Assembly: GCA_029582265.1 (NCBI GenBank)
Contig: CM055835.1
Coordinates: forward strand, 16,043,580-16,107,579
DNA length: 64,000 nt
Direction: 5' to 3'
Source: Zoroaster sp. YZ-2022
Lineage: Eukaryota; Echinodermata; Asteroidea; Forcipulatida; Zoroasteridae
The position numbers were made by a program, and so were the translations under genes. Positions 1 through 12,600 of this stretch are shown here, one piece after another (position 1 is the stretch's first letter; the number at the start of each line of letters is the position of its first letter). The notes under the pieces are model-generated. The model made no database searches, was not told where the DNA came from, and saw only the letters and a program-made list of their open reading frames with translations.

Positions 1-578
1 TTTACTTGGTGTACAGTTGATGATGGTATCAAACACCCTGTCAAATTTAAAGATGCTATCGTTTTAGTAAAATTTGTGAAATATATTCCAAAATGAATTT
101 CTGTCATCCAGAGACAGAAATTCCACATTTGGAATGAATATATGTTAGAAAAGTCAACTTTAAGATATGAATATTTGGTGTGTTAAAAAAAAAAATAATA
201 ATAATAATTTGTATAGGCCTAAAAGGTTATAAAAATTTCAAAAAAAATGATTGGTCGCCATGTTTTATTAAAATGGCCCTGCAATATAATGTTCATTCTT
301 TAAAACTGGAAGAGATCCTAGTCCTTTATCACACTGCACAGGATCCATCTTGCATTTTTAACAGCCTTTCTATGATGTATTTAGAATAAATTGCATTCAG
401 GTAATATCAACAAGATGGCCCAACAAGGCCTGTTATATAGTTTATTTGGGCATTGCACGTTGTTTCTAATTATTTGCTTACTCTTTTAAGGTATGAATAT
501 TTAGTGAGTTAACAAACAAGACAGACAAAAAATTTTAATCTTTGTTTGAATTAAAGCTTGATTTTTGGTCATTTTCAG

Positions 579-647
579 ATTGGAAGAAACAGCCCAATAG
601 AGGTAGAACTCACTCATCATGAGAATGCCGGCACACTCAACTACTTT
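579..647 (+). CDS. Gene A exon 1 (first in window): start of MG6
   Basis: 23 codons, phase 0 at both ends, between a pyrimidine-rich tract ending in AG and GTAAGT. The peptide starts [11 protein letters not shown] and fits the beta-chain part of MG6 that precedes the next exon. The preceding exons are beyond the window edge. Confidence 0.8.
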
Positions 648-3600
648 GTAAGTTTAAGAAAGAATTTGTCACTTTTTTATTATATTTTGTACCGCATTAC
701 CTGGGCCTTTGTCTCCTTGTATAATACCTCATGCCTGATACATTTCACCTGAAATCTGGTACCTCATGTCTCATATACCTTTTGCAACTCAATTATTACT
801 ATAACTGGTACATTACAATATAAAAGCACATTTACAAATCTTGTATTATGTACCTCATACCTCATAGCTCATGTCTTGAACCCTTTACCTTATACTTGTA
901 TCTCATGTATATTTGGACTCTTAATACCTAGTTCTTCATATATTGTACCATGTGCCTCTTATCATGTACATCATGTCTTGAACCTTTACCTTGCACCCAT
1001 TGTACAATGTGCCTCATGTCTTGTACCTACTGCCCTTTACCTTGTACCCATACCTTGTACCATATATGCCTCATGTCTTATACCTACTGCCCTTTACCTT
1101 GTACCCATACCTTGTACCATATGCCTCATGTCTTGTACCTACTTCCTTTTACCTTGTACCAATACCTTTTACCATATGCCTCATGTCTTATACCTACTGC
1201 CCTTTACCTTGTACCCATATATACCTTGTACCATACTGCCCTTACCTTGTATCTAATTGATACCTTGATACAGAAATTTATTGAATTTTTTTTTTGTGGG
1301 CAGGTAATTGCTGGAGGGAAGATTGTTTACAAAGGTACAAAGCAAATTATGAATGCCAACACTGCCCTCGAAATCCGAGTTACACATGAGATGGTTCCCT
1401 CTTCACGTGTTGTTGCATATTATGTCAACGGCGACGGTGATGTCATTGCTGATTCCCTGTTCATTGAAGTGGAACAGAGTTGTGAAAATCCTGTGAGTGT
1501 TTTTATCCAAACTAGTGTATAAATACAGTTGACATAATGGGAAAGAATGTCGAACCCAACCACATTGTCTAAGCATGTGTTTTTAGCAGACAACAAAATC
1601 TCATTAGATGGGCATACGTTCATTGCTCAATCCCAAAATATCATTTCCAATCCTCACTTGACTACACTTTCCTCTCCTTAAGTGTGTCCTCTATCATCTT
1701 TTAAAGGAAAAATCTGTGATATTTGTAATTTGGAAAGAAAAGTAGTGGTTGAGACGTGGAAGAGCAGGAAAAGTCCGGTGAAATCAGTAGAACAGGAATG
1801 CAGTGGCTCAGCAGGATGACAAATGATTGATTTAATTTTGCCCTACACCGACGTGTGTATAGCACTGCATGCTCAGTGCTTTCCGAGTGTCTGTGAAAAA
1901 ACTACACAGGCGACTCGGGCGGGATTCGAACCCACGACCTCCTGCTTACTAGTGCAGACGTCTTAACCTCTCGACCACCGAGCTTGCCCGATGACGATTG
2001 GCCGGCTAGAATCCTATATAGCAGCGGGTTCTGCGATATATATAGATTGGTGAAATTCTTGCGTCGGGAGATAAACAATTGATTTAATTTTGCCCTACAC
2101 CGACGTGTCTATAGCACTTGACAAATGACAAATGACAGGAACGGGGGCGCAGAAGACAGGAATGGGGGCGCAGAAGACAGGAACAGGGGCGTAGAAGACA
2201 GGAACAGGGGCGTAGAAGACAAGAACAGGGGACAGGAACAGTCAGTGGGAAGATGTATAGCTCGGATCGTACAGCAGGCGGGCAGACGACACAGGGTGAT
2301 TGGCGTAAGAGTCGGCACAAAGTGAAAATTTGGCTGAAACTGGGCGGCGCGGCAATGGCTAGAAGATGACGGAAAGTGTAGTGAAGATCGGCTGGCAATG
2401 AAAAGTTCACCGCAATGATTTTGGTTTCAATATGAAGACGCTTGCTACACTTTAAGGAAGGAAGTTTTGAAGAGCATGTAGAGTTGAAGAAGTAAACTCA
2501 AAACTTGAAGGCAAATAAAAAGTTCACTTCGATGGTTTCGGGCGGGTTGACACACGCTGCCACCAAATGTAACACTTGATTTGGATGTGTTACTTGAGCT
2601 GGCCATTGATGATGATGAAGAGACGAACACATATAAGGAGACCGGCTGAGACGATGTATCTTTGGGCTTATAACAGATTAGTTTTATTGTAAATCTGTGG
2701 CTTTAACAAAGATAATTCTAGCAGTACAGCCAGAGAGAGAGAGAGAGAGAGAAGTGTAGTGCGAGTAAGAGCAAGAGACGAAGTGAGTTTTCTAATCTAA
2801 AAGAACATCTATATATAATGGATCTGGTCACTTACAACTGTGGGGGTATTGTGTTTATATTATAATTTAGGGGAGGTCGAAGTGATAATTAAACTGGTCT
2901 AGGGGATGTCAGTCTTGGAGACGGGGAAATTATTTATGACCCCACTGACCCCACATGTGGTCAGTGGCCTTCAGTGTAAAGTCGACCAGATGTCAGCTTA
3001 CATTATTCTACATTATTTCCACATAAAGTTCAAACTTTCACATGTTAGTTGTTTAATTATTAAATAATATTGTGGCAGAAAATCTACATGACCATGTCAC
3101 CATGGAACGATCATCCTCAGGGCATTCCCTATTAAATCAGTGTCCGGAACCAGGTCCGTTTAGGTATACCGCCTCACGCACAGAACCTCTATCTGATTCA
3201 CTAACTTATAAGGGTGGGCACAGATAGGACAGACAAAAGACAGGCACAACAAATTATACCGGAGTCAAGTTACTGTTTTCAATCATTTATTATGATGGAA
3301 CGCAACATTCGCTTAGAGCCTCAGGGTCCTTCCCCCCTTCACTTAACAATATAGGCGCCCCAGTATTATCGGAATGTGGATTGCACTGCCTCCTGCCGCT
3401 AAACAATGGGGCCTCCCCACACATCGATATACCAGGCCTCCTACAGCGTTCCCCAATCTCCCCTTGAGTGCCTATCCAACGTGCGAACCTCAAGCTCAGC
3501 GTAGTAGCCACTGGGGGGGGGGGGGCATGTACCCCCCACAAATTTCCAGTGCCCCCCCCCACGAAAAATCCTCATAGTGCCCCAAAAAACAAAAGAAAAA

Positions 3601-6600
3601 GAACAGGGAAAAAACCCATACCCCCTGGGCCACCCCACTGAAAAGCAATGCCCCCCTGTGCCCCCCCCCCCCCACTGAAACATTCCTGGCTACGCCGCTG
3701 CTCAAGCTGCATGCACGCGCACTACCGCCACTCTATTTATAGAGGGCTAATATATATTATCAAAAGCAACGGGTAAGATTCATAACTGTACCATTGTGTA
3801 CCTAAGTGACAACGACCCCTTCTGCAAAAGTATAGATCTAGATATAGATCGATCTATTGTAGGCAAACATGTATTTTTAGGGGTTCATTTCAAAATTTCT
3901 ACCTAAATTTGCAGACGGTTGAGACTGGCTATGCCTGGGGCAAGTATATGTACTTGTTTTGTAGCAGCTGTTTTTGCCATTAATATACAATGTACATTCC
4001 CTTCAGATCGAGTTACCTATTGGTGTGTTCGAAATCTTCTTCTTTTTGACCAGATTCATTTAACATTTGAAGGCTTGGATCGCACCCAAGACACATTCAT
4101 GACAGACGGCAGCGACAAAAATATTGTGCTCCGGATCCGCGCCAATGAGTACACCACGATTGGTCTCCTTGCTATCGATGAGGCCATCTTTACCCTACGT
4201 AAATATCACAGACTAACCCAAAAGAAGGTAATTAATGCATAACAATAGCATGGTTTGCCAATGATGTCACAAATAATACTTCTTCAATTACAATGAGCAA
4301 CAAATTTGTTAGGGTCAATCTATTTTTAGAAATAAGAGGCATCGGTGAACAACCCTGTTAATTTATTTCCTGGGCTATTCACTGATGGTTATTTTTTAAA
4401 CTGGGTACTGCAGTATTCAGTACAAATCATACGTGTTAGCCATTGCACTGTATGCTAGCAAAATATACAGGCTATGGAGTGGTGTAGTTTTAAAGATGAA
4501 TATGCTGTGTATATCTCTATATTTAACGGCAATTTTTGTTATCAGCAGTTTAATGCATTGGACTTGTGTATTGATTGCCGAGTCTTCAAAATGTGGGTTC
4601 AAATTCTGGCCAGGAGTGAGGTTGATGCACGGTCCTTGAGCAAAACACCCTAATTGCTTCTGTTCACCCAATTTTTAAAGGTTACATGTGATAAGGGTGA
4701 AGTTATGTTTGATTATATTTGTCACGGCAAAACAGGGCTGCAACTGCCCAGAGAGCTGAGAAAGTTAAAGGAATGATGTTGGCCTGATGACTAGTATTAC
4801 ATATAACATGCCTCTGATTTGTTTAAGACATATATGGCTCAATGTAAGTGCTTTATTTTATTAAAAGCCCGATCACTGGATAACAAATAATAAAACTATG
4901 TAAACTTCTGTGGATGGAATCCTCTTTATAATTGTTACCGTTTTCCCTGTAGGTGTTTAAGAGGATGGCCGGGTATGACCTAGGTTGTGGCCCAGGAGGA
5001 GGGCAGACTTCATCCACTATCTTCAAGGTTTGTTTTGCTTGTTATTGAGATACCCTAATCATGGTGCAGCCATCTTGTTTGTCTTCCATACAAATCTACC
5101 TGACCAAAATGAGGCTGGAAGGTAAAAAATAGTCAGGCCCTGTTAATGTTTTGAAGATCATGTACTACAGTCGTACTTGCCCCAACGTTATGTGAATTCA
5201 CTACAGATGCACTTAACTATAATTGCTTCTCTCCACCCAGAAGTATAACTGGGTATCTGTAAGGTTATAGAGGTTTAATTGTGAATAATTAGCTGTATGT
5301 ATGCCAAACATGAAATCATCACTGCAACTGCCGTTAACTATAATTGCTTCTCTCCACCCAGAAGTATAACTGGGTACCTGTGAGGGTAGAGATTGTTATT
5401 GTGAATGATTAGCTGTATGTATGCCAAACATGAAATCACTGCAACTGCACTTATCTATGCTTCTCTCCACCCAGAAGTATAACTGGTACCTGTGATGAGG
5501 GTACAGGTTGTTATTGTGAATGATTAGCTGTATGTATGCCAAACATGAAATCGCCACAACTGCACTTATCTATAATTGCTTCTCTCCACCCAGAAGTATA
5601 ACTGGGTATCTGTGAGGGTAGATGTTGTTATTGTGAATAATTAGTTGTATGTATGCCAAACATGAAATCACCGCAACTGTACTTATCTATGCTTCTGTCT
5701 ACTAAGAAGTATAACTGGTACCTGTGAGGGTACAGGTTGTTATTGTGAATGATTAGCTGTGTTTATGCCAAACTGTCTCCCACTAGCCTGATGACCAGGG
5801 TTGATAATACTGTAGGCACATTGATGCCTATCTAAAAGTGCCTAATAAATGTCACTTAGTCTTATTTCTATTTATTTTTGTTTTAATGTCAGGATGCTGG
5901 AGTAACTGTTATGACAAATGCCAATCTAGATGTACCCCAAAGAGAAGGTATATAAAGTCAAATTGAATTCACTGACTCTAAAAGAAAGTCGAAAATTTGC
6001 CCATTGATTTGGGGAGATCTGCGTTGGGGAAGTTATTCCTTTCTGATAATTATCATCATAATTTGGGCCTTTTCCCCTTTTTTGCAGTGCTCCCCCTCCT
6101 TTTGGGGTGCCATGGACGAGCGGTTTAGCAATTAAAATCAGACTTGCGTTTTGATGGCGGAGTCATCAGAATGTGGGTTTGAAACCTTGCCGCGACCGTG
6201 GTGCTTGTGTCCTTAAGCAAGACTAATTGCTTCTCTTCACCCAGGAGTATAAATGGGTACCTGGCAATAACTGGGGAAGTAACCTGCGATAGACTGGCAT
6301 CCTATTCAGGGGGAATAGAAATATTCTCAGTCGTTTCATGCATTTCACGCAATGTGGCATGGAACAGACTTACTTTTATAAGTTATTACTTTTTTAAAGT
6401 TAAAATAACAAGAAATACTGTTCACACACTTCTAAACAACATTGTTTTGATCTAATGTGCAGACTGCCAATTGTCCTACATTTGTATGTCACTGCACCAC
6501 ACTATGAACAATTTCACCATGAAAATGCTCTGAAAATCCGTTTTGCCGTAATTTCATTGCAATTTCATGGTGTCTCTTCCTCTCGGCAATAATGTTCACA

Positions 6601-9600
6601 GTGATTTCATGGCAAATTCACGGTGCTCTAGAGAATTAATGAGCTGCCCCAAAACTGCCACAAGAAGTTCATGTCGTTTTCACGGCGTTTTCACAGCATT
6701 TTCACAGCATTTTCACGGCGAAAGGAATGCCAAGAGTATTTCATGGCATTTTCACGGTGTTGTGTCATCATGAAATTGCTGTGAACTATTTATTTCACAG
6801 TAAAACGGTTTTCAGGGTAAAGTTATTTATAGTGCCATTGATTCAACTTTTTTCCATTGTATGCCTATTCACAACTTAATCATGTTTTTTATCAAAGATC
6901 TTGGATGTCCTGAAACGGAAAGAAGATCCCGAAGATCTTTAGATGAAGGCTATTTTGAGATTTGTAAGTGGTTATAATGTCATTAATAAATGCCCCAAAT
7001 GTGAAAGTTTTACCTCATTACATTGTGTCGTTCAAATGCAAATCATGAAAATGCATTCAGATTTTGTTTTCAGATTTTCATTTATACAAAAATTATACAT
7101 GTTATCAAACTAAAATATGATAACATGTTTTATAGACCTAAAGATTTAAAGGGATGTTTGATACCATCAATGTAACACAAAATAAATTGGAGGAATGTTT
7201 GAATGTTTTAAATTTAAATTATTAAATAAGAAAAGGTTTGCATGGTGGGAACTGCTAATTAATGGAGTAGGTATGCAGTAACACAATGTAATAATCCCTT
7301 TTGAGGTAAGGGTTAAGGGTACTCTCTGAATTATTTTGGGATTTCCAATAGTTTATAATTGCATGCAATAGCACAATGCTCCAAATGAATTTTCATAGAT
7401 TTCCAACATTTATATGTTATATTTTGTTCACCCAGTGAATGCATGTCAAGGAGAAGAAAGGGAATTCTGTGAGATGGGATTGAAAGATGTGACAGACCCT
7501 GATGCATTCCCCTGCAGTAGACGAGCCAATTTACTTGCCAAACGGAAAAATCTTAACATGAGATCGAGCAAGATGGAAGCCTTTTATGATTGCTGTAAGG
7601 AGAAGGAGGGTTTAAACAGAGGTAGGGGTGGTTTTGCTGCAGCCTTTGTTTCCAATGTTGATCTGGAAAATACTGTGGTGCGATCAAACTTCCCCGAAAG
7701 TTGGATGTTCGTTGAAGTGGATACTGGGTAAGTGGTAATAAAATGTACTTTTGGTTCTCATTTTTGTCATAAAATTATTAAGGTTAGTGTAACCAGAAAA
7801 ACACCTTTTTGTCCCCTTTATTATTGGCCTTTAAACTAAAAAAATTTCCATGGACATCAACAAATGTTGCCTGTGTTTTCCATTATTTCACCTACAATTT
7901 GCTAATTTTTGTTACAGAAGACTAATACTTTAAAATGATACATTTTAGAAATGATAGATATATATACTACTCAAAACAATTTAGGGAACACCGGATTTTT
8001 ACCATCAAATAGGTTTGGGCCATGTGCAATGATGTCATATACCAGCAATATTGACACAATGGCCATGTTTAATCTGCCACACATCTAAATTCTTTGTTAA
8101 CTCAGTAATTCTGGGAAACATTGTGTTTATCTGAAATAAATGATCTTGCTTTAACTGAGATTATTCCCTCATCATCATCACAACGCCAAGAGCCGTTGTC
8201 TGGCCCGTAGACGCCCACTTCTACGAACTGGTTGCACTGAAAGTTTCTGGATTTCAGTTCTGTGCAGCCCAGCGTCCTTCAGTTCCACAACTGAAAGACC
8301 GCTCCACTGTGTCAAGTTGTCCACCCATCTGGCACGAGGTCGTCCAAGTCCTCTCCTTGCTGGAAACCCCGCGATCACAGCAGCTGACAGACCACCACTT
8401 CGCACTGCATGACCGCACCAGCTTGCTTTTCGTGCATACATTGTGTCAGTAGAAAAAGTCCAGCGACCTCCAATGCGTCTTTCCAGCTCCTCATTTGACA
8501 CCATGTCTTGCCAAGAGAGACCGAGAAGGCGCCTCCATATCTCACGACCGAATGCATCTAGGCGTTTGGCTTCAGTAGTCTTCACTATCCACGTGCAGCA
8601 GCCATACATTAGGCGTGAGGCCACAAGGGCCTTGATGAGGTGGAGCATGGTAGTGATGTTGATGCGGGTGGATTTGAGGTATGTGCAATGGTTCAGAGTT
8701 TCTTTGGCGATCGCAATACGACAGCGAATCTCCATGGCATCATCTAAATCATGTGTGATGGTAGTGCTGAGGTATTTGAAGCGGGAGACACGTTTGAGCA
8801 TATTACCACTATATGAGATTGTCGCATCGTCCATGGTGGATTTAATAACCATGTACTCTGTTTTCTCGGGGTGTATGTGTAACCCATAGCGTTCAGCAAC
8901 AACACCAAGGGTGGCCAGCATTTCTTGTACATCCTCTGCTGTGAGTGCCATTTAACACCAGGTCATCCGCATATCTTTGCTCTGTGCATTGCACTCCTTC
9001 AACATCAGGTGAGGTTAGGTGTGCTGTTTCTACTGCCCATTCTCGCATTAGGTGTTCCGTGTAGAGATTGAACAATGCTGGCGAGATTGGACATCCCTGC
9101 CTCACTCCGACAGGGGTGTTGAAGGGGGCAGTCTTCTCTCCTTTCCAGGTGATTGTACCGTGTGCTTTGCTGTAGAGGTCCTCGATCAACCTTGCCACAT
9201 CTTCTGGAGTGTTCAACTCTCGAAGAATGCTGATCAGCTTGCTGTGCAACATGCTATCGAAGGCTTTCTTAAAGTCGACGAACACCACATGTAAAGGACG
9301 TTTTACTGCTAGGTGGGCCTGGCATACACCTTTGACACGGAATATTGCATCCACCGTTGACCTTCCGCGCATGAAGCCACATTGTGTGTTTGATACGTAC
9401 CTCACTCTCGACGATGGTGTTGAGTCTTTGTTGGATCAGATTCAGCACAATCTTGCTGGCATGGCTTATTAAAGCAAGGGTACGGTAGTTTCCACATTCC
9501 CCACGATCGTTCTTCTTGTGGAGCGTGATGTAAGTGGACTCTGTCATTGAGGGTGGCCAGCTACCGGACTGCCATATACAGCGTGTTGCATGTTGTAAGG

Positions 9601-12600
9601 CCGCCTGAATGTCGTCATCTTTAGCCATCGCCTTTATGAATTCACCCTGGACGCAGTCAGATCCCGCTGCCTTGTTGTTCTTAAGCGACTTGATTGCCTT
9701 GGTGATTTCTGGGTTTGAAGGAATTACCGGTTGGCATTCTTGTAGAGTGATAGTAGTGCGGGTTTCATTAGCATGAAAGAGAACCTGAGCGTAGCGTTCC
9801 CATCTCTTCAACTCCTCGTCCACAGTTGTTAGTGTGATACCAGCCTCATCCTTAATATTAGCCTTAGGTGCAGAGCGTTTGCCAGTCAGACGGTCTGCGG
9901 TCTTGAAGAGTGTGTGCAAGTCGTTGTTGCTGAAAGCAGTATTCATCTTATCGATGTTATCACTTAGCCAACGGTCTAGATCTGTGTTGCAGGCTCTTTT
10001 CACTGCATTAGAAAGGCGTTGGTGGTAAAGTGTGCTTCTTGCATCATGCTTCTCATGGATAAGCTGGAGTGTTTGAGGAGAGATATGGTTTACTCTTGCT
10101 GGTTTCTTCGATACCACAAACATCTAGTGATACCTCATGGATTGTTTATGCGATATCTTCTAGGCGAGACTCTTCAAGTAAGTGTGACCGAACTGCATCT
10201 TGCATCTTCTTCATGGTGGTGTTGTCTTGCAGAGCACGTATATTGGGTTTTGGTAGTTTGCCGGGTAGCTTAGGACGTTTGGATATCTGTTTTAGTTTGA
10301 TCCTAATGTTGCAAAGGAGAAGACGATGGTCGGTCGGGAAAGATGCGCTGAAGGAGCGGCAATCAACAAGCCATGAGCGTGCTGATTGGGGGACTAGTAT
10401 ATGATCGATTGCATTTCTTGCATTCCCTGCTCGACTGATCCAGGTGATCTTGTGTGCTGCACGTTTCTTGAACCACGTGTGTGCCGCAGTCAAGCTATGG
10501 CTAGTGCAGAAATCGATCAATTTATCACCTCTCTCATTGCGGGCACCAAAACCATGCGGTCCAATCACATGACTGTCCGCAGCGTCGCAGCCAAGTTTGG
10601 CATTGAAATCACCTGCTATAACAAGTTGCTCTCTCCTCTTGTGATTGTCGGCCACCCAACGTTCCAGATCTTGGTAAAAGCTGTCAATTTCATCATCGGA
10701 GCTGCTGATGTTGGGGCATAGACGCAACAAGAAGAAGCATTCCACCCTTGATATTCAGACGAGCAGCCATGATGCGGTTTGATATACAGTGAACAGATAC
10801 CAGCGGCGTTTGCCTTGACTGAGAGAGGACACCAACTCCGGCATAGCGACTGTCACCACCGGAGAGAAAGAGTCGACCATCCAGGCGTGTGTCTTGGCCA
10901 AGTGTGTGTCTCACTGAGTGTTATGACGTCATAACGGTAGTTGCTCAGTGCTGCCTCAAGATGTTCGTGCAAGGGTGTTTCAAGTGTAGTAACATTCCAA
11001 CAACCCACCGGTAGATGTATTGAATGATGAATAAGAGCACGAGAACCAGGAGATTTCAGCACTACCCCGTCCCGTGGGGGCTTTAAGCGTAGCACATCAT
11101 TACTTCCTAGGGGCACAATTAAGTCATCCTCTTCCCAAGTAGCTTCAAACCCAGACGCCATGCTTGGGGACCCCACAAGCATTTGGGAATTATCGTCAAT
11201 TTGTATATTGTAGCTCATAGTTCATAGAAGTAGGTTTTTGGTGCATGAAGATAAGCTAGCGTGGCACCACTCCTCCACTAGCTCGCAGTAATCCACAGAA
11301 CTTACTTTGCCAGAACCTCAGTCTGTTGAGGACCGCCTCCATGAGCCTTGCGAACTTAGATGACACCACCAATTTGACAGTCAGTTGTCATTCGCTGCTA
11401 TCACGTTCACCTTCCTGCTGCCAAAGGTCGAGACCCGTTACCCTGGCTAAGGGAGGCATAGGGAGTACTACCACTTGCCCAAGGTGGACTCCCAGGCTAG
11501 CGGAAGGAAGGAGGCGCCTTACTGCTCCTTTGTGGACCAAACATATACCGGTATATGAGTGCCCCACCCGCCACCCTTAGAAGTTTATCTATGATTCCAA
11601 GTTGAGTTTAATGAAAAGGAATATTTGGAACTCTATGAATCTATGATTCCAAGATTCAGGTGTTCCCTAAATTGTTTTGAGTAGTATATTAGCTTAAAAT
11701 TAAATTTTTGTTGGGCCTGTCATAAATTCATTAGGGTTAGGGTTATGGCACGGGTTGGGGCACAAATATTTACCTTGTAAAGCAGACATCTGACAAATAT
11801 CTAATTTGAAAGTATTTGTTTTCTTGTCTGAAAGGAAATGTTTCGATTAGAAAAAGTTACTGGCATTTGCTGGTATTCTTATATATCTCTCAACATTGTC
11901 ATACTGACAAAACTGCATCTAGAAATATGTTTGAATCAATATATATATACTTTAAACAACTAACTGTGAAGGTTTCAGCTAATTACGGTGTGCCATTAAC
12001 CCTAACCCCCAAGCTGTTTTGGCTAAGAACATTCCTCAGTCTGCCAAAATCCAACACCATGCACAAACACTACCACCCTACTGTTGGACTTGGCTGTAAT
12101 TAGGACACCCTGCCAAGTATCCTTGTCTGGGCTGTTACGGTATACTTACACAGTCCATCAAAATCAAACAAACCCTGCTGTTGGAGTTTGAATGGTTTGG
12201 GGTGGTTAGGGTAATGAGAAAAATTATACAATTTATTCAGATTTTCCTTTAATTAAAACATAAATTTAGTTGGGAAATAATTTGACCAAAATAATAACCA
12301 TTCAGACAGAAAGATTTCAAATGATGTTTGATACCATTACCAAATTTACATCATCAACATTTCAGCTTATACATAGAATTTAGTCTCATGACATTGAAAA
12401 CGGGGTCGGAGTGAGCTGGGGGTGCGGGGGGGGGGGGGGGGATTTAGAGCCTCAGTCAGCAAATGTACTAGAACAAGGGTTGGTCCAGAATACTTTTTTC
12501 AGTTGGCAAACCTTGAGTTCTGGGTTTGCCGACCGCAAATGTATCGTGTTTTTCAGCACTGAAGATTTTGTTATAAGTCGAATACAAGCTGCGGTTTTGG

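Larger units (their letters stand above)
8166..11580 (-). mobile_element. RTE-like non-LTR retrotransposon (LINE), decayed
   Basis: Read on the - strand: endonuclease ([10 protein letters not shown]; later [10 protein letters not shown] and IDHILV at 10146-11218), then reverse transcriptase: [35 protein letters not shown] and YADD at about 8980-9420, then a C-terminal segment (8178-8951) ending with the RTE-type region. A TGATGATGATGA tail lies at the low-coordinate end. Frame changes between 8893-9405, 9269-10123 and 10146-11218 show that it is dead. Confidence 0.9.
7967..11684. mobile_element. Tc1/mariner-type MITE split by a LINE
   Basis: 26-bp inverted ends beginning CTACTCAAAACAATTTAGGG at 7967 and ending at 11684, flanked by TA on both sides. 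Only about 250 bp is the MITE itself; the rest is the LINE at 8166-11580. Confidence 0.85.

Noticed and set aside
876..1522. Overlapping + strand ORFs of up to 190 codons
   Set aside because: The first part is a TACC-rich minisatellite. Only 1304-1492 is a true exon.
8443..8889. + strand ORF of 148 codons
   Set aside because: Shadow of the LINE reverse transcriptase on the opposite strand.
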